Shown here piece after piece: positions 1 through 9,172 of a stretch of 64,000 nucleotides of DNA. The number at the start of each line of letters is the position of its first letter. The first letter of the stretch is position 1. This stretch comes from Micromonospora sp. NBC_01699 (GTDB lineage Bacteria > Actinomycetota > Actinomycetes > Mycobacteriales > Micromonosporaceae): assembly GCF_036250065.1 (NCBI RefSeq), contig NZ_CP109199.1, positions 6,386,001 through 6,450,000 on the forward strand. The letters are read 5' to 3'. The notes beneath the pieces were generated by a model. That model was given only the letters and a program-made list of their open reading frames with translations. It did no database searches and was not told where the DNA came from. A program made the translations under genes and the position numbers.

Positions 1-44
1 GCACCACCACGGATGGATGTTGACGGGTGTCGGGTGGTGCCGGG

Positions 45-1262
45 TCAGGCGGCGACCGTGACGAGCGCGGGCTCGACCTCGGTCCACGACGAGCCCAGCT
101 CCGCCGAGCGCACCACCGCGTCCAGCACGAGCTGGACCTGGAGGGCGTCGGCGAACGACGGGGTCGGATCGTTCCCGGTGGCGATGGCCTCCAGGAAGTC
201 GCGCATCTCGTGCGTGAACGAGTGCTCGTACCCGATGATGTGTCCCGGCGGCCACCACGCGGACATGTACGGGTGGTCGCCCTCGGTCACCAGGATCCGG
301 TTGAAGCCCTGCTCGGCGGTTGGCCCGCTGGCCTCGTAGAACTCCAGTTCGTTGAGGCGTTCGAGGTCGAACACCACCGTGCCGAGCGATCCGTTGATCT
401 CGACCCGCAGCGCGTTCTTGCGCCCGGTCGCGAACCGGCTCGCCTCGTACGTGGCCAGGGCCCCGCCGTCGAGCCGCGCCACGAAGACGGCGGCGTCGTC
501 GACGGTCACCTCTCCGGTGGCGACGGCTTCGACGGATCCGTTACCGGTGGAGGCGGCCAACCCGCTGGACTCCGCCGGCAACGGCCGCTCCTTGACGAAC
601 GTCTCGGTGATCGCGCTGACCCCGGTGATCCGTTGTCCGGTCACGTACTGGGTCAGGTCGATGATGTGCGCGCCGATGTCACCCAGCGCCCCGGAACCCG
701 CCCTGTCCCGCTGCAACCGCCAGACCAGCGGGAACTGCGGGTCAACAATCCAGTCCTGAAGGTAGACCGCACGTACGTGCCGGATGACGCCGAGCCGGCC
801 GGATTCGACCAGCTTCCGCATGAGGGTGACCGCGGGGACCCGGCGGTAGTTGAACCCGCACATGGACCGTACGCCCACCGCCTGTGCCTTGGCCGCGGCG
901 GCGACCATCGCACGAGCCTCGTCGACGGTGTTGGCCAGCGGCTTCTCGCACAGTACGTGCTTGCCCGCCGCCAACGCCGCGATCGTGATCTCGGCGTGGC
1001 TGTCGCCCGGGGTGCAGACGTCGATCACGTCGATGTCGTCCCGGTTGATCAGGTCACGCCAGTCGGTGGTGTACCCGTCCCAGCCGAGCCGATCGGCGGC
1101 CGTGGCCACCTTCGACTCGTCCCGGCCGCAGATCAGGGCCATCCGGGCTCGTGTCGGCAGGTCGAACACGCGGTTCACGGTGCGCCACGCCTGTGAGTGC
1201 GCGGCGCCCATGAACGCGTAGCCGACCATGCCGACCCGCAGCTCGCTATCTACAGTGGACAA
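45..1262 (-). CDS. Gfo/Idh/MocA family NAD(P)-dependent oxidoreductase
   Basis: 405 aa, the normal family length. The N-terminal Rossmann fold shows the glycine motif VGMVGYAFMG (residues 10-19) and the family signature EKPLANT at 106-112, where the lysine is normally the catalytic residue. The rest is the alpha/beta C-terminal dimer domain. The likely start is TTG at 1262, because GGGGAGG lies six bases upstream. It is the last gene of the sugar ABC operon, 18 bp after the binding-protein gene, so it probably oxidises the sugar or cyclitol (inositol-like) that the transporter imports. The substrate cannot be read from sequence. Cytoplasmic. Confidence 0.9.
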   Translation of the reverse strand: MSTVDSELRVGMVGYAFMGAAHSQAWRTVNRVFDLPTRARMALICGRDESKVATAADRLGWDGYTTDWRDLINRDDIDVIDVCTPGDSHAEITIAALAAGKHVLCEKPLANTVDEARAMVAAAAKAQAVGVRSMCGFNYRRVPAVTLMRKLVESGRLGVIRHVRAVYLQDWIVDPQFPLVWRLQRDRAGSGALGDIGAHIIDLTQYVTGQRITGVSAITETFVKERPLPAESSGLAASTGNGSVEAVATGEVTVDDAAVFVARLDGGALATYEASRFATGRKNALRVEINGSLGTVVFDLERLNELEFYEASGPTAEQGFNRILVTEGDHPYMSAWWPPGHIIGYEHSFTHEMRDFLEAIATGNDPTPSFADALQVQLVLDAVVRSAELGSSWTEVEPALVTVAA

Positions 1263-1280
1263 GGTGGGCCTCCCCTTAGA

Positions 1281-2330
1281 TCAGAACCCGAGCTTGCTGT
1301 AAGTGCTCGCGTTCTCCTTGGTGATGGTCTCCGAAGTGAGAGTGATCTCCTTCGGGACCTGCAACTCGACCAGGTCGGACATGCCCTTGCCCTGTCCGAT
1401 CAGGCGAGCCAGCGTGATCGCCGAGGATGCCATCGAGGGGCTGTAGGTGACGGTCGCCTTCAGCACGCCGCTGTCGGCCGCGATCGCGTCGATCGCCGCC
1501 TTGGAGCCGGCGCCGCCGACCATGAAGAACTCCTTGCGCCCGGCCTGCGTGATCGCGGCGAGCACCCCGATGCCCTGGTCGTCGTCGTGGTTCCAGATCG
1601 CGTCGATCTTCGGCTGCGCCTGGAGCAGCTGCGACGCCGCCTTCTGGCCGCTGTCCGCGGTGAACTCGGCCGGGATCCGGCTGGCCACGGTGAAGCCGAA
1701 GGTGGCGAGCTCGGCCTTGAAGCCGGCCGAGCGCTCCTGGGTCAGCTCCAGCGAGTCGATACCCGGAATCTCGGCGATGATCGGGTTTGCGATGCCCTTG
1801 GCCTTCATCTGCTCGCCGATGTACTTGCCGGCGGAGACGCCCATGCCGTAGTTGTCGCCCTTGATCTGCAACCGGTAGGCCAGCGCGTCCGGGAACGCCC
1901 GGTCCAGGTTGACCACCGGGATGCCGGCCTTCATGGCCTCCAGGCCGAAGGCGTTGAGCTCCTTGCCGTCGTGCGGGAGCAGGACGATGACGTCCGGCTT
2001 CTGCCCGATCAGCGCGCGGAGCGCGGCGAGCTGTGCCGGGGCGTCGGCGCCGGCCTCGACCGTCTTGAAGGTGACGTCCGAGTAGAGCGCCGCCTGGGCC
2101 TTGGCGTTGTTGGTGATCGCGGCCATCCAGCCGTGGTCGGCGGCCGGGGCGGAGAAGCCGATGGTGACCGGCTTGCCCGGTGCGGCGGCGGACGCGTCGG
2201 CGACCTTGGTCTGGCCCTCCGGCGCGGAAGCCTCGTTACTGGTGCAGGCGGTGAGCAGGGCACCGGCGCCGAGCGCGGCCCCGCCGAACATCAGCCGGCG
2301 GCGCGACAGGTCGCGCGCTTGCTGGGTCAT
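1281..2330 (-). CDS. Sugar ABC transporter substrate-binding lipoprotein
   Basis: 349 aa periplasmic-binding-protein type 1 (RbsB-like) sugar binder. The N-terminus carries a twin-arginine stretch (SRRRLMFGG, residues 9-17) and a lipobox LTAC with Cys29, so it is probably a Tat-exported lipoprotein on the outer face of the membrane. The mature part contains the two-lobe pattern with MKAGIPVVNLDR and HDDDQGIGVLAA. The frame is open far upstream, but ATG 2330 is chosen because AGGAGG stands just before it and the signal peptide begins there. It works with the permease and ATPase encoded upstream in the same operon. The ligand is unknown. Confidence 0.92.
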   Translation of the reverse strand: MTQQARDLSRRRLMFGGAALGAGALLTACTSNEASAPEGQTKVADASAAAPGKPVTIGFSAPAADHGWMAAITNNAKAQAALYSDVTFKTVEAGADAPAQLAALRALIGQKPDVIVLLPHDGKELNAFGLEAMKAGIPVVNLDRAFPDALAYRLQIKGDNYGMGVSAGKYIGEQMKAKGIANPIIAEIPGIDSLELTQERSAGFKAELATFGFTVASRIPAEFTADSGQKAASQLLQAQPKIDAIWNHDDDQGIGVLAAITQAGRKEFFMVGGAGSKAAIDAIAADSGVLKATVTYSPSMASSAITLARLIGQGKGMSDLVELQVPKEITLTSETITKENASTYSKLGF

Positions 2331-2425
2331 AACGACCTCCTGTTTTCTTTGAAAGGGTGGGGTGTGCGGATATGTTGGGTCCGGCGAGCGCCCGGTTGCG
2401 GCGTCACCTGGAGGGTTGCGGTGCC

Positions 2426-3496
2426 TCAGGTCGTGGTGACCTTGTTCCGCGCGAAGAACTGGGTGATCGTCTGGAACCGGAATTGCTGGATCAGTACGGC
2501 GACGACGATGATCCCGCCCTTGACCATGTTCTGGACCTCGACCGGGAGGTTGTTGATCGCGAACAGGTTGGTGATCGTGGCGAAGATGATCACGCCGAGC
2601 AGGGAGCCGACGATCGTGCCCCGACCCCCGCTGAGCAGCGTGCCGCCGATGATCGCGGCGGCGATCGCGTCGAGTTCGTAAAGGTTGCCCATGGCCGCCT
2701 GGGCCGAGTTGGCCTGAGCGGTCAGCATGATCGCGGCGATGCCGCAGCAGAGGCCGGAGAGCCCGTAGAGCATGAGGGTGTGCCACTTGACGTTGATTCC
2801 GGCGAGCCGGGCCGCCTCGGGGTTCCCGCCGACCGCGACCGTACGGCGACCGAAGGTGGTGCGGTTGAGCAGCACCCAGCCGACGATCACCACCCCGGCG
2901 AAGATGTAGACCAGGATCGGGATGCCGAGCAGCTTCTCACCGGCGATCCCGTTGATGGTGGCGTTGCCGGAGACCTGGGTCTGCTTGCCGGAGATCTGGG
3001 CGGCGAGCCCTCGGGCGGCGACCAGCATCGCCAGGGTGGCGATGAACGACACCAGCTTGCCGTACGAGATCAGCACGCCGTTCACCAGACCGACGATCGT
3101 ACCGACGATGATCGCGGTGAAGATCATGCCGACGGCGCCGTAGCTCTGGGTGGCGACCGTGGTGGCCCACACCCCGGCCAGCGCGACGATCGCGCCCGCC
3201 GACAGGTCGATACCGCCGCCGATGATCACGAAGGTCATCCCGACGGTGACCACACCGACGACGGAGGCGAGCTGGAGGATCGACAGGACGTTGTTCCACA
3301 CCCAGGTCGAGTTGCCGTACAGGTCGGGCTGGGTGACCGCGCCGATGATGATCAGCAGCGCCAGTACGCCCACCAGGCCCAGGTTCCGGGTGATCGACTC
3401 GCCCAGGTCGCCACGCCACTTGCCACCCTTGGCCGGGGGCGTGGCGCCGCCGTGCTGCGGGGTCTCGGCCACCGCGGTCGCGGTCGCGTCACTCAT
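2426..3496 (-). CDS. Sugar ABC transporter permease (RbsC/BPD_transp_2 type)
   Basis: 356 aa integral membrane protein. After a polar N-terminal 40 residues there are about eight to ten hydrophobic segments, with GGIDLSAGAIVALAG and GGTLLSGGRGTIVGSLLG, both typical of ribose/xylose-type permeases. It forms the channel that passes sugar from the binding lipoprotein to the cytoplasm. Its start codon overlaps the stop of the ATPase gene by four bases (ATGA), so the two are translationally coupled. About 95 bp separate it from the binding-protein gene, room for a stem-loop or an internal start that could raise binding-protein levels. Confidence 0.93.
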   Translation of the reverse strand: MSDATATAVAETPQHGGATPPAKGGKWRGDLGESITRNLGLVGVLALLIIIGAVTQPDLYGNSTWVWNNVLSILQLASVVGVVTVGMTFVIIGGGIDLSAGAIVALAGVWATTVATQSYGAVGMIFTAIIVGTIVGLVNGVLISYGKLVSFIATLAMLVAARGLAAQISGKQTQVSGNATINGIAGEKLLGIPILVYIFAGVVIVGWVLLNRTTFGRRTVAVGGNPEAARLAGINVKWHTLMLYGLSGLCCGIAAIMLTAQANSAQAAMGNLYELDAIAAAIIGGTLLSGGRGTIVGSLLGVIIFATITNLFAINNLPVEVQNMVKGGIIVVAVLIQQFRFQTITQFFARNKVTTT

Positions 3497-5055
3497 GCTG
3501 GCGCACCTTCCATCAGCGACCCCGACATGACGAGGTCGAGCACAGTGTCTTCGTCAAGCTCGCCGGCCGGCGCTTCGCGCACGACCCGCCCCTCCCGCAT
3601 GACCAGCACGCGGTCGGCCAGGCCGAGCACCTCGGGCACCTCGCTGGAGACCAGCAGCACACCCACCCCGCGCTCGGCGAGGGCACGGATCACCTGGTAC
3701 AGCTCGGCGCGGGCGCCGACGTCGACCCCCCGGGTCGGCTCGTCCAGCAGCAGCAGCTTGGTGTCGCCGAGCAGCCAGCGACCGACCACCACCTTCTGCT
3801 GGTTACCGCCGGAGAGGGTGCGTACGGCTCGGCGTACGTCACGCGGGCGCAGTTCCAGTGAGTCGGCGATCTGCTCCGCCTCGGCGCGTTCCTTGCCCGC
3901 GTTGGTGAAGCCGAACGTGGCGTACCGGGCGAAGGTGGCCAGGGTGACGTTGCGGTAGATCGGCTCGCCGAGCAGTAGTGCCTGGCTCTTGCGCTCCTCC
4001 GGTGCCATTCCCATGCCGGCCTTCACGGCCGCGCCCACGCTGCCCGGACGCAGGTTCCGCCCGTTCATGGTGACGGTGCCGAACTGTGCCCGACGGGCGC
4101 CGTAGATGCATTCGAGCAGCTCCGAGCGGCCGGATCCGACCAGCCCGGCGATGCCGACGATCTCACCGGCGCGAACGTTGAGCGACACGTCGGCGAACTC
4201 GCCCTCGCGGCAGAGCCCGTCGACCTTGAGCAGCTCGTCGGTATCGGTCGCCGCGGCCCGCCGGTCGGGGAAGACGTACTCGATGTTGCGGCCGGTCATC
4301 CGGCTGACCAGGTCCTTGGTCGGGGTGGACCGGGCGGGCAGGTTCGCCGCCGTGGTCCGGCCGTCCTTGAGTACGGTGACCCGGTCGCCGATCTCGCGCA
4401 GCTCGTCCATCCGGTGCGAGATGTAGATGACCGCGATGCCCTGTGCGGTCAGTTCGCGGATGATCCGGAACAGGTTGCCGACCTCGTCGTGGGCCAGCAC
4501 CGCGCTCGGCTCATCCATGATGATCAGCCGGGCGTCGTGCGAGAGCGCGCGGGCCATGCTGACGATCTGCTTGCCGGCGGCCGGCAGGGACCGGACCATC
4601 CGGCTCGACGGGATCTCGCCGTGGCCGAGCCGGCCGAGGATGCCGTTGGTCTGGCGTTCCATCCTGGCCCGGCGGACGAAGCCGAAGCTGCGCGGCTCGT
4701 GGCCGAGGAAGGCGTTCTCCGCCACCGACAGGTCGTCGACGAGGTCGAGTTCCTGGTAGATGGTGGCGATGCCGGCCTTCATCGCGGCCTGCGGGTTGGC
4801 GAAGTTGACCGGTTCGCCGAGCCATTCGACCTGCCCGGAGTCGGGCTGGTGCGCGCCGGACAGGATCTTGATCAGGGTGGACTTGCCGGCGCCGTTCTGG
4901 CCCAGCAGGCAGTGCACCTCGCCGGCCCGTACCTCCAGCTGCACGCCGTCGAGCGCGCGTACGCCGGGGAACGTCTTCACCACGTCGGTGAGCCGCAGAA
5001 CGATATTGGATTGTGCGGATTCTGTCTGTTGTTCGGTGCTGACGTGCTCGCTCAC
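3493..5055 (-). CDS. Sugar ABC transporter ATP-binding protein (RbsA/MglA type)
   Basis: 520 aa with two fused ATPase domains, as in RbsA/XylG/MglA. The first has Walker A GQNGAGKST (52-60) and Walker B LIIMDEPSA. Its signature is poor (LPAAGKQIVSMARAL), as is usual in this family. The second has the degenerate P-loop GLVGSGRSELL, the signature LSGGNQQKV and LLLLDEPTRGVDVGA. It powers uptake through the adjoining permease at the inner face of the membrane. The gene overlaps both neighbours by ATGA (permease downstream, ROK regulator upstream), so regulator, ATPase and permease form one coupled unit. Confidence 0.95.
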   Translation of the reverse strand: MSEHVSTEQQTESAQSNIVLRLTDVVKTFPGVRALDGVQLEVRAGEVHCLLGQNGAGKSTLIKILSGAHQPDSGQVEWLGEPVNFANPQAAMKAGIATIYQELDLVDDLSVAENAFLGHEPRSFGFVRRARMERQTNGILGRLGHGEIPSSRMVRSLPAAGKQIVSMARALSHDARLIIMDEPSAVLAHDEVGNLFRIIRELTAQGIAVIYISHRMDELREIGDRVTVLKDGRTTAANLPARSTPTKDLVSRMTGRNIEYVFPDRRAAATDTDELLKVDGLCREGEFADVSLNVRAGEIVGIAGLVGSGRSELLECIYGARRAQFGTVTMNGRNLRPGSVGAAVKAGMGMAPEERKSQALLLGEPIYRNVTLATFARYATFGFTNAGKERAEAEQIADSLELRPRDVRRAVRTLSGGNQQKVVVGRWLLGDTKLLLLDEPTRGVDVGARAELYQVIRALAERGVGVLLVSSEVPEVLGLADRVLVMREGRVVREAPAGELDEDTVLDLVMSGSLMEGAPA

Positions 5056-6230
5056 AATGCCTCCCCGAAGGCGACGTCGCTGGCGAGTACCGCGGCGCCG
5101 GTGACCCCGGCCCGTGGGCCGAGTTCGGAAAGCACCACCGGCAGGTTGCCGGTGGCCAACGGCAGCGACCGCCGGTAGACCACGCTGCGAATTTCCGCGA
5201 GCAGGATGTGACCCAACTGGGCCAGCCCCCCTCCGATGACAATCATCGATGGATTGGCGAAGCTGACCAGGCCGGCGAGAACTCCGCCCACCCGGCGCCC
5301 GCCGTCACGAATGAGCCGGATGCAGGTCACGTCCCCCTCGACGGCGCCCTCGGCGACGTCCAGGGCGGTGACCGCACCGCTCGCCGCGAGCCGCTCGGCC
5401 AGCACCGGTGATGCGCCACTGCGAGCCGCGACCGTGGCGTCCTTTGCCATGGCGGCGCCGCTGAACAGCGCTTCCAGGCAGCCGACGTTGCCACATGAAC
5501 ACATCGGACCGTGCGAGTCGACCTGGATGTGGCCGATGTCGCCGGCACATCCGTCGGTGCCCCGGTAGACCTCGCCGGTCAGGTAGATCCCGCACCCGAT
5601 GCCGGTGCCTATCTTGACAAAAAGGAAGTCGTCCACCGAGTGGGCGACCCCTCCGTGCCGTTCTCCGATCGCCATGATGTTGACGTCGTTGTCCACCACC
5701 GCGGGGCAGTTGTGCTCACGGGTGAGCAGTTCACGCACCGGGAAGCGGTCCCAGCCCGGCATGATCGGCGGGGACACCGGTACGCCGTCCCGGAAGCTCA
5801 CCGGGCCGGGTACGCCGATGCCGACCGCGTCGAGCCGCTCGTACGCGCCCTCGACCTTGGCCTTGTGCAACAGTTCGTTCACCCGTTGCAGTATTACCTT
5901 GGGGCCGGACCGGATGTCGCTGGCCTCGGCGTACGCGATCACCGGTTCGAGGCGGCCGTTGACCACCTCGACGTCGATCGAGCTGGCGCCCAGGTCGACG
6001 GCGGCGAACCGCAGCGCGGGGTTCAGTTCCACCAGTGTGGACCGGCGTCCGCCCCGGCTGGCGGCGAGTCCCGCCTCGGCGACGTAGCCGGCGTTGACCA
6101 ATCGGTCCAGCTCGGCGAGCAGCCGCGGCCGGGGCATTTCCAACCGGTCGGCGAGCTCGGCGCGCGAGACGGCTCCCTGGTCACGGAGCAGTCGCAGCAA
6201 CCGGAGGTGGAGTGCTTCCGCCGTACGCAC
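5052..6230 (-). CDS. ROK family transcriptional regulator
   Basis: 392 aa. An N-terminal winged helix (residues 1-60, with VSRAELADRLEMPRPRLLAELDRL) is followed by a ROK sugar-kinase-like domain. The ROK zinc motif CSCGNVGCLEALFSG is complete. GTG 6230 is chosen because GGAGGTGAG precedes it. It is the first gene of the sugar operon and overlaps the ATPase gene by four bases. Family knowledge (XylR, NagC, Mlc) and position make it the probable sugar-responsive repressor of its own operon. Whether the ROK domain still phosphorylates sugar cannot be told, but proteins with this HTH are usually regulators only. Confidence 0.92.
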   Translation of the reverse strand: MRTAEALHLRLLRLLRDQGAVSRAELADRLEMPRPRLLAELDRLVNAGYVAEAGLAASRGGRRSTLVELNPALRFAAVDLGASSIDVEVVNGRLEPVIAYAEASDIRSGPKVILQRVNELLHKAKVEGAYERLDAVGIGVPGPVSFRDGVPVSPPIMPGWDRFPVRELLTREHNCPAVVDNDVNIMAIGERHGGVAHSVDDFLFVKIGTGIGCGIYLTGEVYRGTDGCAGDIGHIQVDSHGPMCSCGNVGCLEALFSGAAMAKDATVAARSGASPVLAERLAASGAVTALDVAEGAVEGDVTCIRLIRDGGRRVGGVLAGLVSFANPSMIVIGGGLAQLGHILLAEIRSVVYRRSLPLATGNLPVVLSELGPRAGVTGAAVLASDVAFGEAL

Positions 6231-6345
6231 GTGGACTCACCTCCGGTCGGGTCTGTTCACATCGGCGCAACGTCGAGGTGTTGTGCCCGACACAGTAGGA
6301 GCCTTCCGGCGGCTCTGTCTAGAGCTTCAGGAGATCTGGAACGAA

Positions 6346-6367
6346 CTTTTGTCTTCTCCAGCAAAAG
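6346..6367. promoter_or_regulatory. Candidate operator upstream of the ROK/sugar ABC operon
   Basis: CTTTTG and CAAAAG form a six-base inverted repeat with a ten-base spacer in the only A/T-rich patch of the 158-bp gap before the ROK gene, about 115-135 bp upstream of its GTG. ROK repressors often bind A/T-rich inverted repeats. This is a pattern match without experimental support. Confidence 0.4.
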
Positions 6368-6388
6368 CAGCGTCCTGATCAAGAAAAC

Positions 6389-7408
6389 TCATTCGTTCGG
6401 CGGACGCGTGTCCCTGCGGAGTGTGCGATCGTCGCGGAGCTCCAGGTACGGCTCACGGTCCGCCGGGTAGCCGGCCGCGATCGCCCGTCCCCGCTCCAGT
6501 TCGGCGTTCAGTTCGGCGCCGATCAGGATCGCCACGTTGGTCAGCCAGAGCCAGACCAGGAAGACGACCACGGCGGCCAGGGTGCCGTACGTCTTGTTGT
6601 ACGAGTCGAAGTTGACCACGTACAGGGCGAGTCCGCCGGAGGCGAGCAGCCAGACCACCACGGCGACCACCCCGCCCGGCGTGATCCAGCGGAAGCCGCC
6701 CTGCCGGGCGTTCGGCGACGCCCAGTAGAGGATCGCGAACATGAGGCTGACCAGCAGCAACAGCACCGGCCACTTGGCGATGTCCCAGGCCGTCACCGCC
6801 GCACCGCCGATCCCGAGCACGTCGCCGGCCACCTCCGCCAACCGACCGGTGAAGACCACTATCAGGGCGCTGGCCAGCAGCATCACCCCGATCACCGCGG
6901 TCACGCCGAGCCGGATCGGCAGGGTCTTCCAGATCGGCCGCCCCTCGGGCACGTCATAGATCGCGTTGGACGCGCGCATGAACGCGCCGATGTAGCCGGA
7001 GGCGGACCAGAAGGCGGTCAGCAGACCGAAGATGGCCGCCAGGCTGGCGGTTCCGCTGTTCTCGCGTACCTGCTTGATCGCGCCGTCGAGGATGTTGCGG
7101 ATGTCCTTCTGCGGCACCACGTCCCGGATGGTTCCCTGCACGTCGTCGGTGGTCTGGGCGCCGAGCAGCCCGAGCAGGGAGACCAGCACCAGCACGCCGG
7201 GGAAGATGGAGAGCACGCTGTAGTAGGTCAGCGCCGCCGCCAGGTCGGTCAGGTTGTCCTTCCGGAACTCGCTGACCGTACGCCGCAGCGCCGCCCACCA
7301 GGAGGTGCCGGGGAGCCGGACCGGGCTCGACGGTCCCTCGTCCGGGGCCGGCGGACCGGAAGTCTCGTCCGGGGCCGGCGGTGGACCGGACGTCTGGTCC
7401 GAGGCCAT
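6389..7408 (-). CDS. YihY/virulence factor BrkB family membrane protein
   Basis: 339 aa from ATG 7408, which has AGGAGGGAGG just upstream; an in-frame extension to 7456 is possible but less likely. A proline-rich acidic N-terminus (about 50 aa) precedes six hydrophobic segments. DNLTDLAAALTYYSVLSIFPG is the family's opening signature, and YNKTYGTLAAVVVFLVWLW marks the late helices. Function is not settled in this family (once misnamed ribonuclease BN); it is an inner-membrane protein. It follows two ABC-2 permease genes on the same strand after a 77-bp gap and may share their transcript. Confidence 0.9.
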   Translation of the reverse strand: MASDQTSGPPPAPDETSGPPAPDEGPSSPVRLPGTSWWAALRRTVSEFRKDNLTDLAAALTYYSVLSIFPGVLVLVSLLGLLGAQTTDDVQGTIRDVVPQKDIRNILDGAIKQVRENSGTASLAAIFGLLTAFWSASGYIGAFMRASNAIYDVPEGRPIWKTLPIRLGVTAVIGVMLLASALIVVFTGRLAEVAGDVLGIGGAAVTAWDIAKWPVLLLLVSLMFAILYWASPNARQGGFRWITPGGVVAVVVWLLASGGLALYVVNFDSYNKTYGTLAAVVVFLVWLWLTNVAILIGAELNAELERGRAIAAGYPADREPYLELRDDRTLRRDTRPPNE

Positions 7409-7485
7409 GGCGGCCTCCCTCCTGTCTGCGGGCACGGTCACCACCTGATGCCCCACCGGCAGCCGGGGTAACCCACCTGGTCAGC

Positions 7486-8292
7486 TCACTTGTACAGCAT
7501 CCGGCCCATCCGGCGGGAAGCGACCAGCAGGCCGACCAGGGTGGCGGCGAGAAGGTACAGCACGTCGACCATCCGCAGCCAGCCACCGCTGCCGGTGGTG
7601 ATCCCCCTGATCAGGTCCACCGCCCGGTAGAGCGGGGTCAGCTCCACGATCCAGCGCAGCACCACCGGGTAACCCTGGGCCGGCACGAAGGTGCCGCTGA
7701 ACAGGAACAGGGCGAACTGGGCCGACCCGATCAGGTCGAAGTCCTGCCAGCTGCGCATGAACGTGGACAGCGCCATGCCGAGCGCGCCGAAGGCGAAGCC
7801 GACCAGCACCGCGGCCGGGAAGGCGGCGAGCGCGCGTACCGGGCTGGCCAGGTCCATCGCGACCATGACGGCGAGGAACGCGGCCGAGTAGAGGGTGCCG
7901 CGCAGCATCGCCCAGCCCAGCTCGCCGAGCGCGATCTCGAACGGCCGTACGGGGGTGGCGAGGATCCCGTCGTACAGCTTCATGAACTTCATCTTGCCGA
8001 AGAAGTTGAAGGTGGTCTCCGACAGCGCGCCGCTCATCGCCGAGGAGGCGAGCATCGCCGGGGCGACGAACGCCGCGTACGTCACCACCTGGCCGCCGGG
8101 CAGGGTGAGGTCGCCGATCAGCGCGCCGACGCCGACGCCGATCGAGAGCAGGTAGAGCAGCGGCTCGAAGAAGCCGGAGACGAGCACCACCCAGTAGGCG
8201 GACTTGAGCGCGGCGACGTTGCGTTCGGCGACCGAGACCGATCGACGGGCTCCCTCGAAGCCGATCAACCGGGGCAGGAGGAGGCTGACCAC
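7486..8292 (-). CDS. ABC-2 type transporter permease (second of pair)
   Basis: 268 aa, six predicted membrane segments, with the ABC-2 pattern (VSVAERNVAALKSAYWVVLVSGFFEPLLYLLS near the N-terminus, split here for display, and LFLFSGTFVPAQGYP). It resembles the DrrB/NodJ class of drug or polysaccharide exporters. It lies 13 bp downstream of a second permease gene, so the two probably form a heterodimer. No ATPase is next to them; the nearest matching ATPase is at 13775-14707, same strand, 4.7 kb upstream. Confidence 0.88.
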   Translation of the reverse strand: MVSLLLPRLIGFEGARRSVSVAERNVAALKSAYWVVLVSGFFEPLLYLLSIGVGVGALIGDLTLPGGQVVTYAAFVAPAMLASSAMSGALSETTFNFFGKMKFMKLYDGILATPVRPFEIALGELGWAMLRGTLYSAAFLAVMVAMDLASPVRALAAFPAAVLVGFAFGALGMALSTFMRSWQDFDLIGSAQFALFLFSGTFVPAQGYPVVLRWIVELTPLYRAVDLIRGITTGSGGWLRMVDVLYLLAATLVGLLVASRRMGRMLYK

Positions 8293-8305
8293 GGGTATCC
8301 CTTTC

Positions 8306-9088
8306 CTAGATCACGAGCCGGCGGCGGAACGCGACCACGGCCAGCAGCCAGCCGCCGATCACCCAGGCGGCGAGGTAGAGCAGGTGCCCGGTGATCGACC
8401 ACTGCGGCGCGATGCCGAGGGTCGCGGCCCGGCACAGGTCCACGCCGTGCCAGAGCGGTGAGACGTATGCCGCCCAGCGCAGCCCGACCGGCAGCGACTC
8501 GACCGGGAAGAAGACCCCGGCGAACAGCGTCATCGGGATGATCGCGAACCGGAACAGGATCGCCAGGTAGCTGTCGCTGCGGACCCAGGCGGCGTAGGCG
8601 AAGACGGGGGTGGCCACGGACAGCCCGATCAGCACCACCAGCGGCAGGGTGGCCAGCGCCCAGACCGAGTGCAGCGCGCCGAAGACCGCCGCCACCAGCA
8701 GGAACGCGGCACTGCTGGCGAGCACCCGGAACGCCACGAAGGCCACGTGTCCGCCCAGGATGTCGGGCACCCGCAGCGGCGCGGCGATCTGGGCGAAGTA
8801 GCTCTTGATCCAGTTGAAGCCGCTCAGCACCGGCCAGGTCGCCTCGCCGACCGCCACCTGGAGCGCGGTCGAGGCGATCAGGCCGGGCACGAGGAAGTCG
8901 AGGTAGTCGACGCCGTCGACGCCCTGCGTGACGTAGGCACCGACGCCGAGCCCGAAGCCGACCATGGTCAGCAGCGGCAGCACAAACGACGAGACCGCGC
9001 TGGACCGCCAGGTCCGCCGATAGTCGGCCAGGTGATATTCGAGTACGGCCAGCGCCGCCGCCGGCCCACTCGCTGGCCACCGCATCAC
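8306..9088 (-). CDS. ABC-2 type transporter permease (first of pair)
   Basis: 260 aa with six hydrophobic segments and an ABC-2 permease layout (LEYHLADYRRTWRSSAVSSF at the amphipathic N-terminus, FAGVFFPVESLPVGLRW before the last helices). It is the partner of the 7486-8292 permease. The substrate is unknown; relatives export antibiotics or polysaccharide precursors. The usual order in actinobacteria is ATPase-permease-permease, so the absence of an ATPase directly upstream (SRPBCC gene there instead) is odd. Confidence 0.88.
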   Translation of the reverse strand: MMRWPASGPAAALAVLEYHLADYRRTWRSSAVSSFVLPLLTMVGFGLGVGAYVTQGVDGVDYLDFLVPGLIASTALQVAVGEATWPVLSGFNWIKSYFAQIAAPLRVPDILGGHVAFVAFRVLASSAAFLLVAAVFGALHSVWALATLPLVVLIGLSVATPVFAYAAWVRSDSYLAILFRFAIIPMTLFAGVFFPVESLPVGLRWAAYVSPLWHGVDLCRAATLGIAPQWSITGHLLYLAAWVIGGWLLAVVAFRRRLVI

Positions 9089-9172
9089 GTCAGCCTCCGC
9101 ACAGCTCGGCGGTACGACCCGGTCGTCGTACCGCCGGAACTGTACGGCCAGCCCCGGACATTTTCGCCGTGT

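Noticed and set aside
27-1196. Long open frame on the plus strand opposite the dehydrogenase gene
   Set aside because: High-GC antisense shadow: no family, Arg/Gly/Asp-rich composition, and the minus-strand frame has clear Gfo/Idh motifs. The same applies to other long antisense frames, for example 14796-16292, 16515-18992, 18814-20832, 21806-24496, 25741-27138 and 58506-59480.
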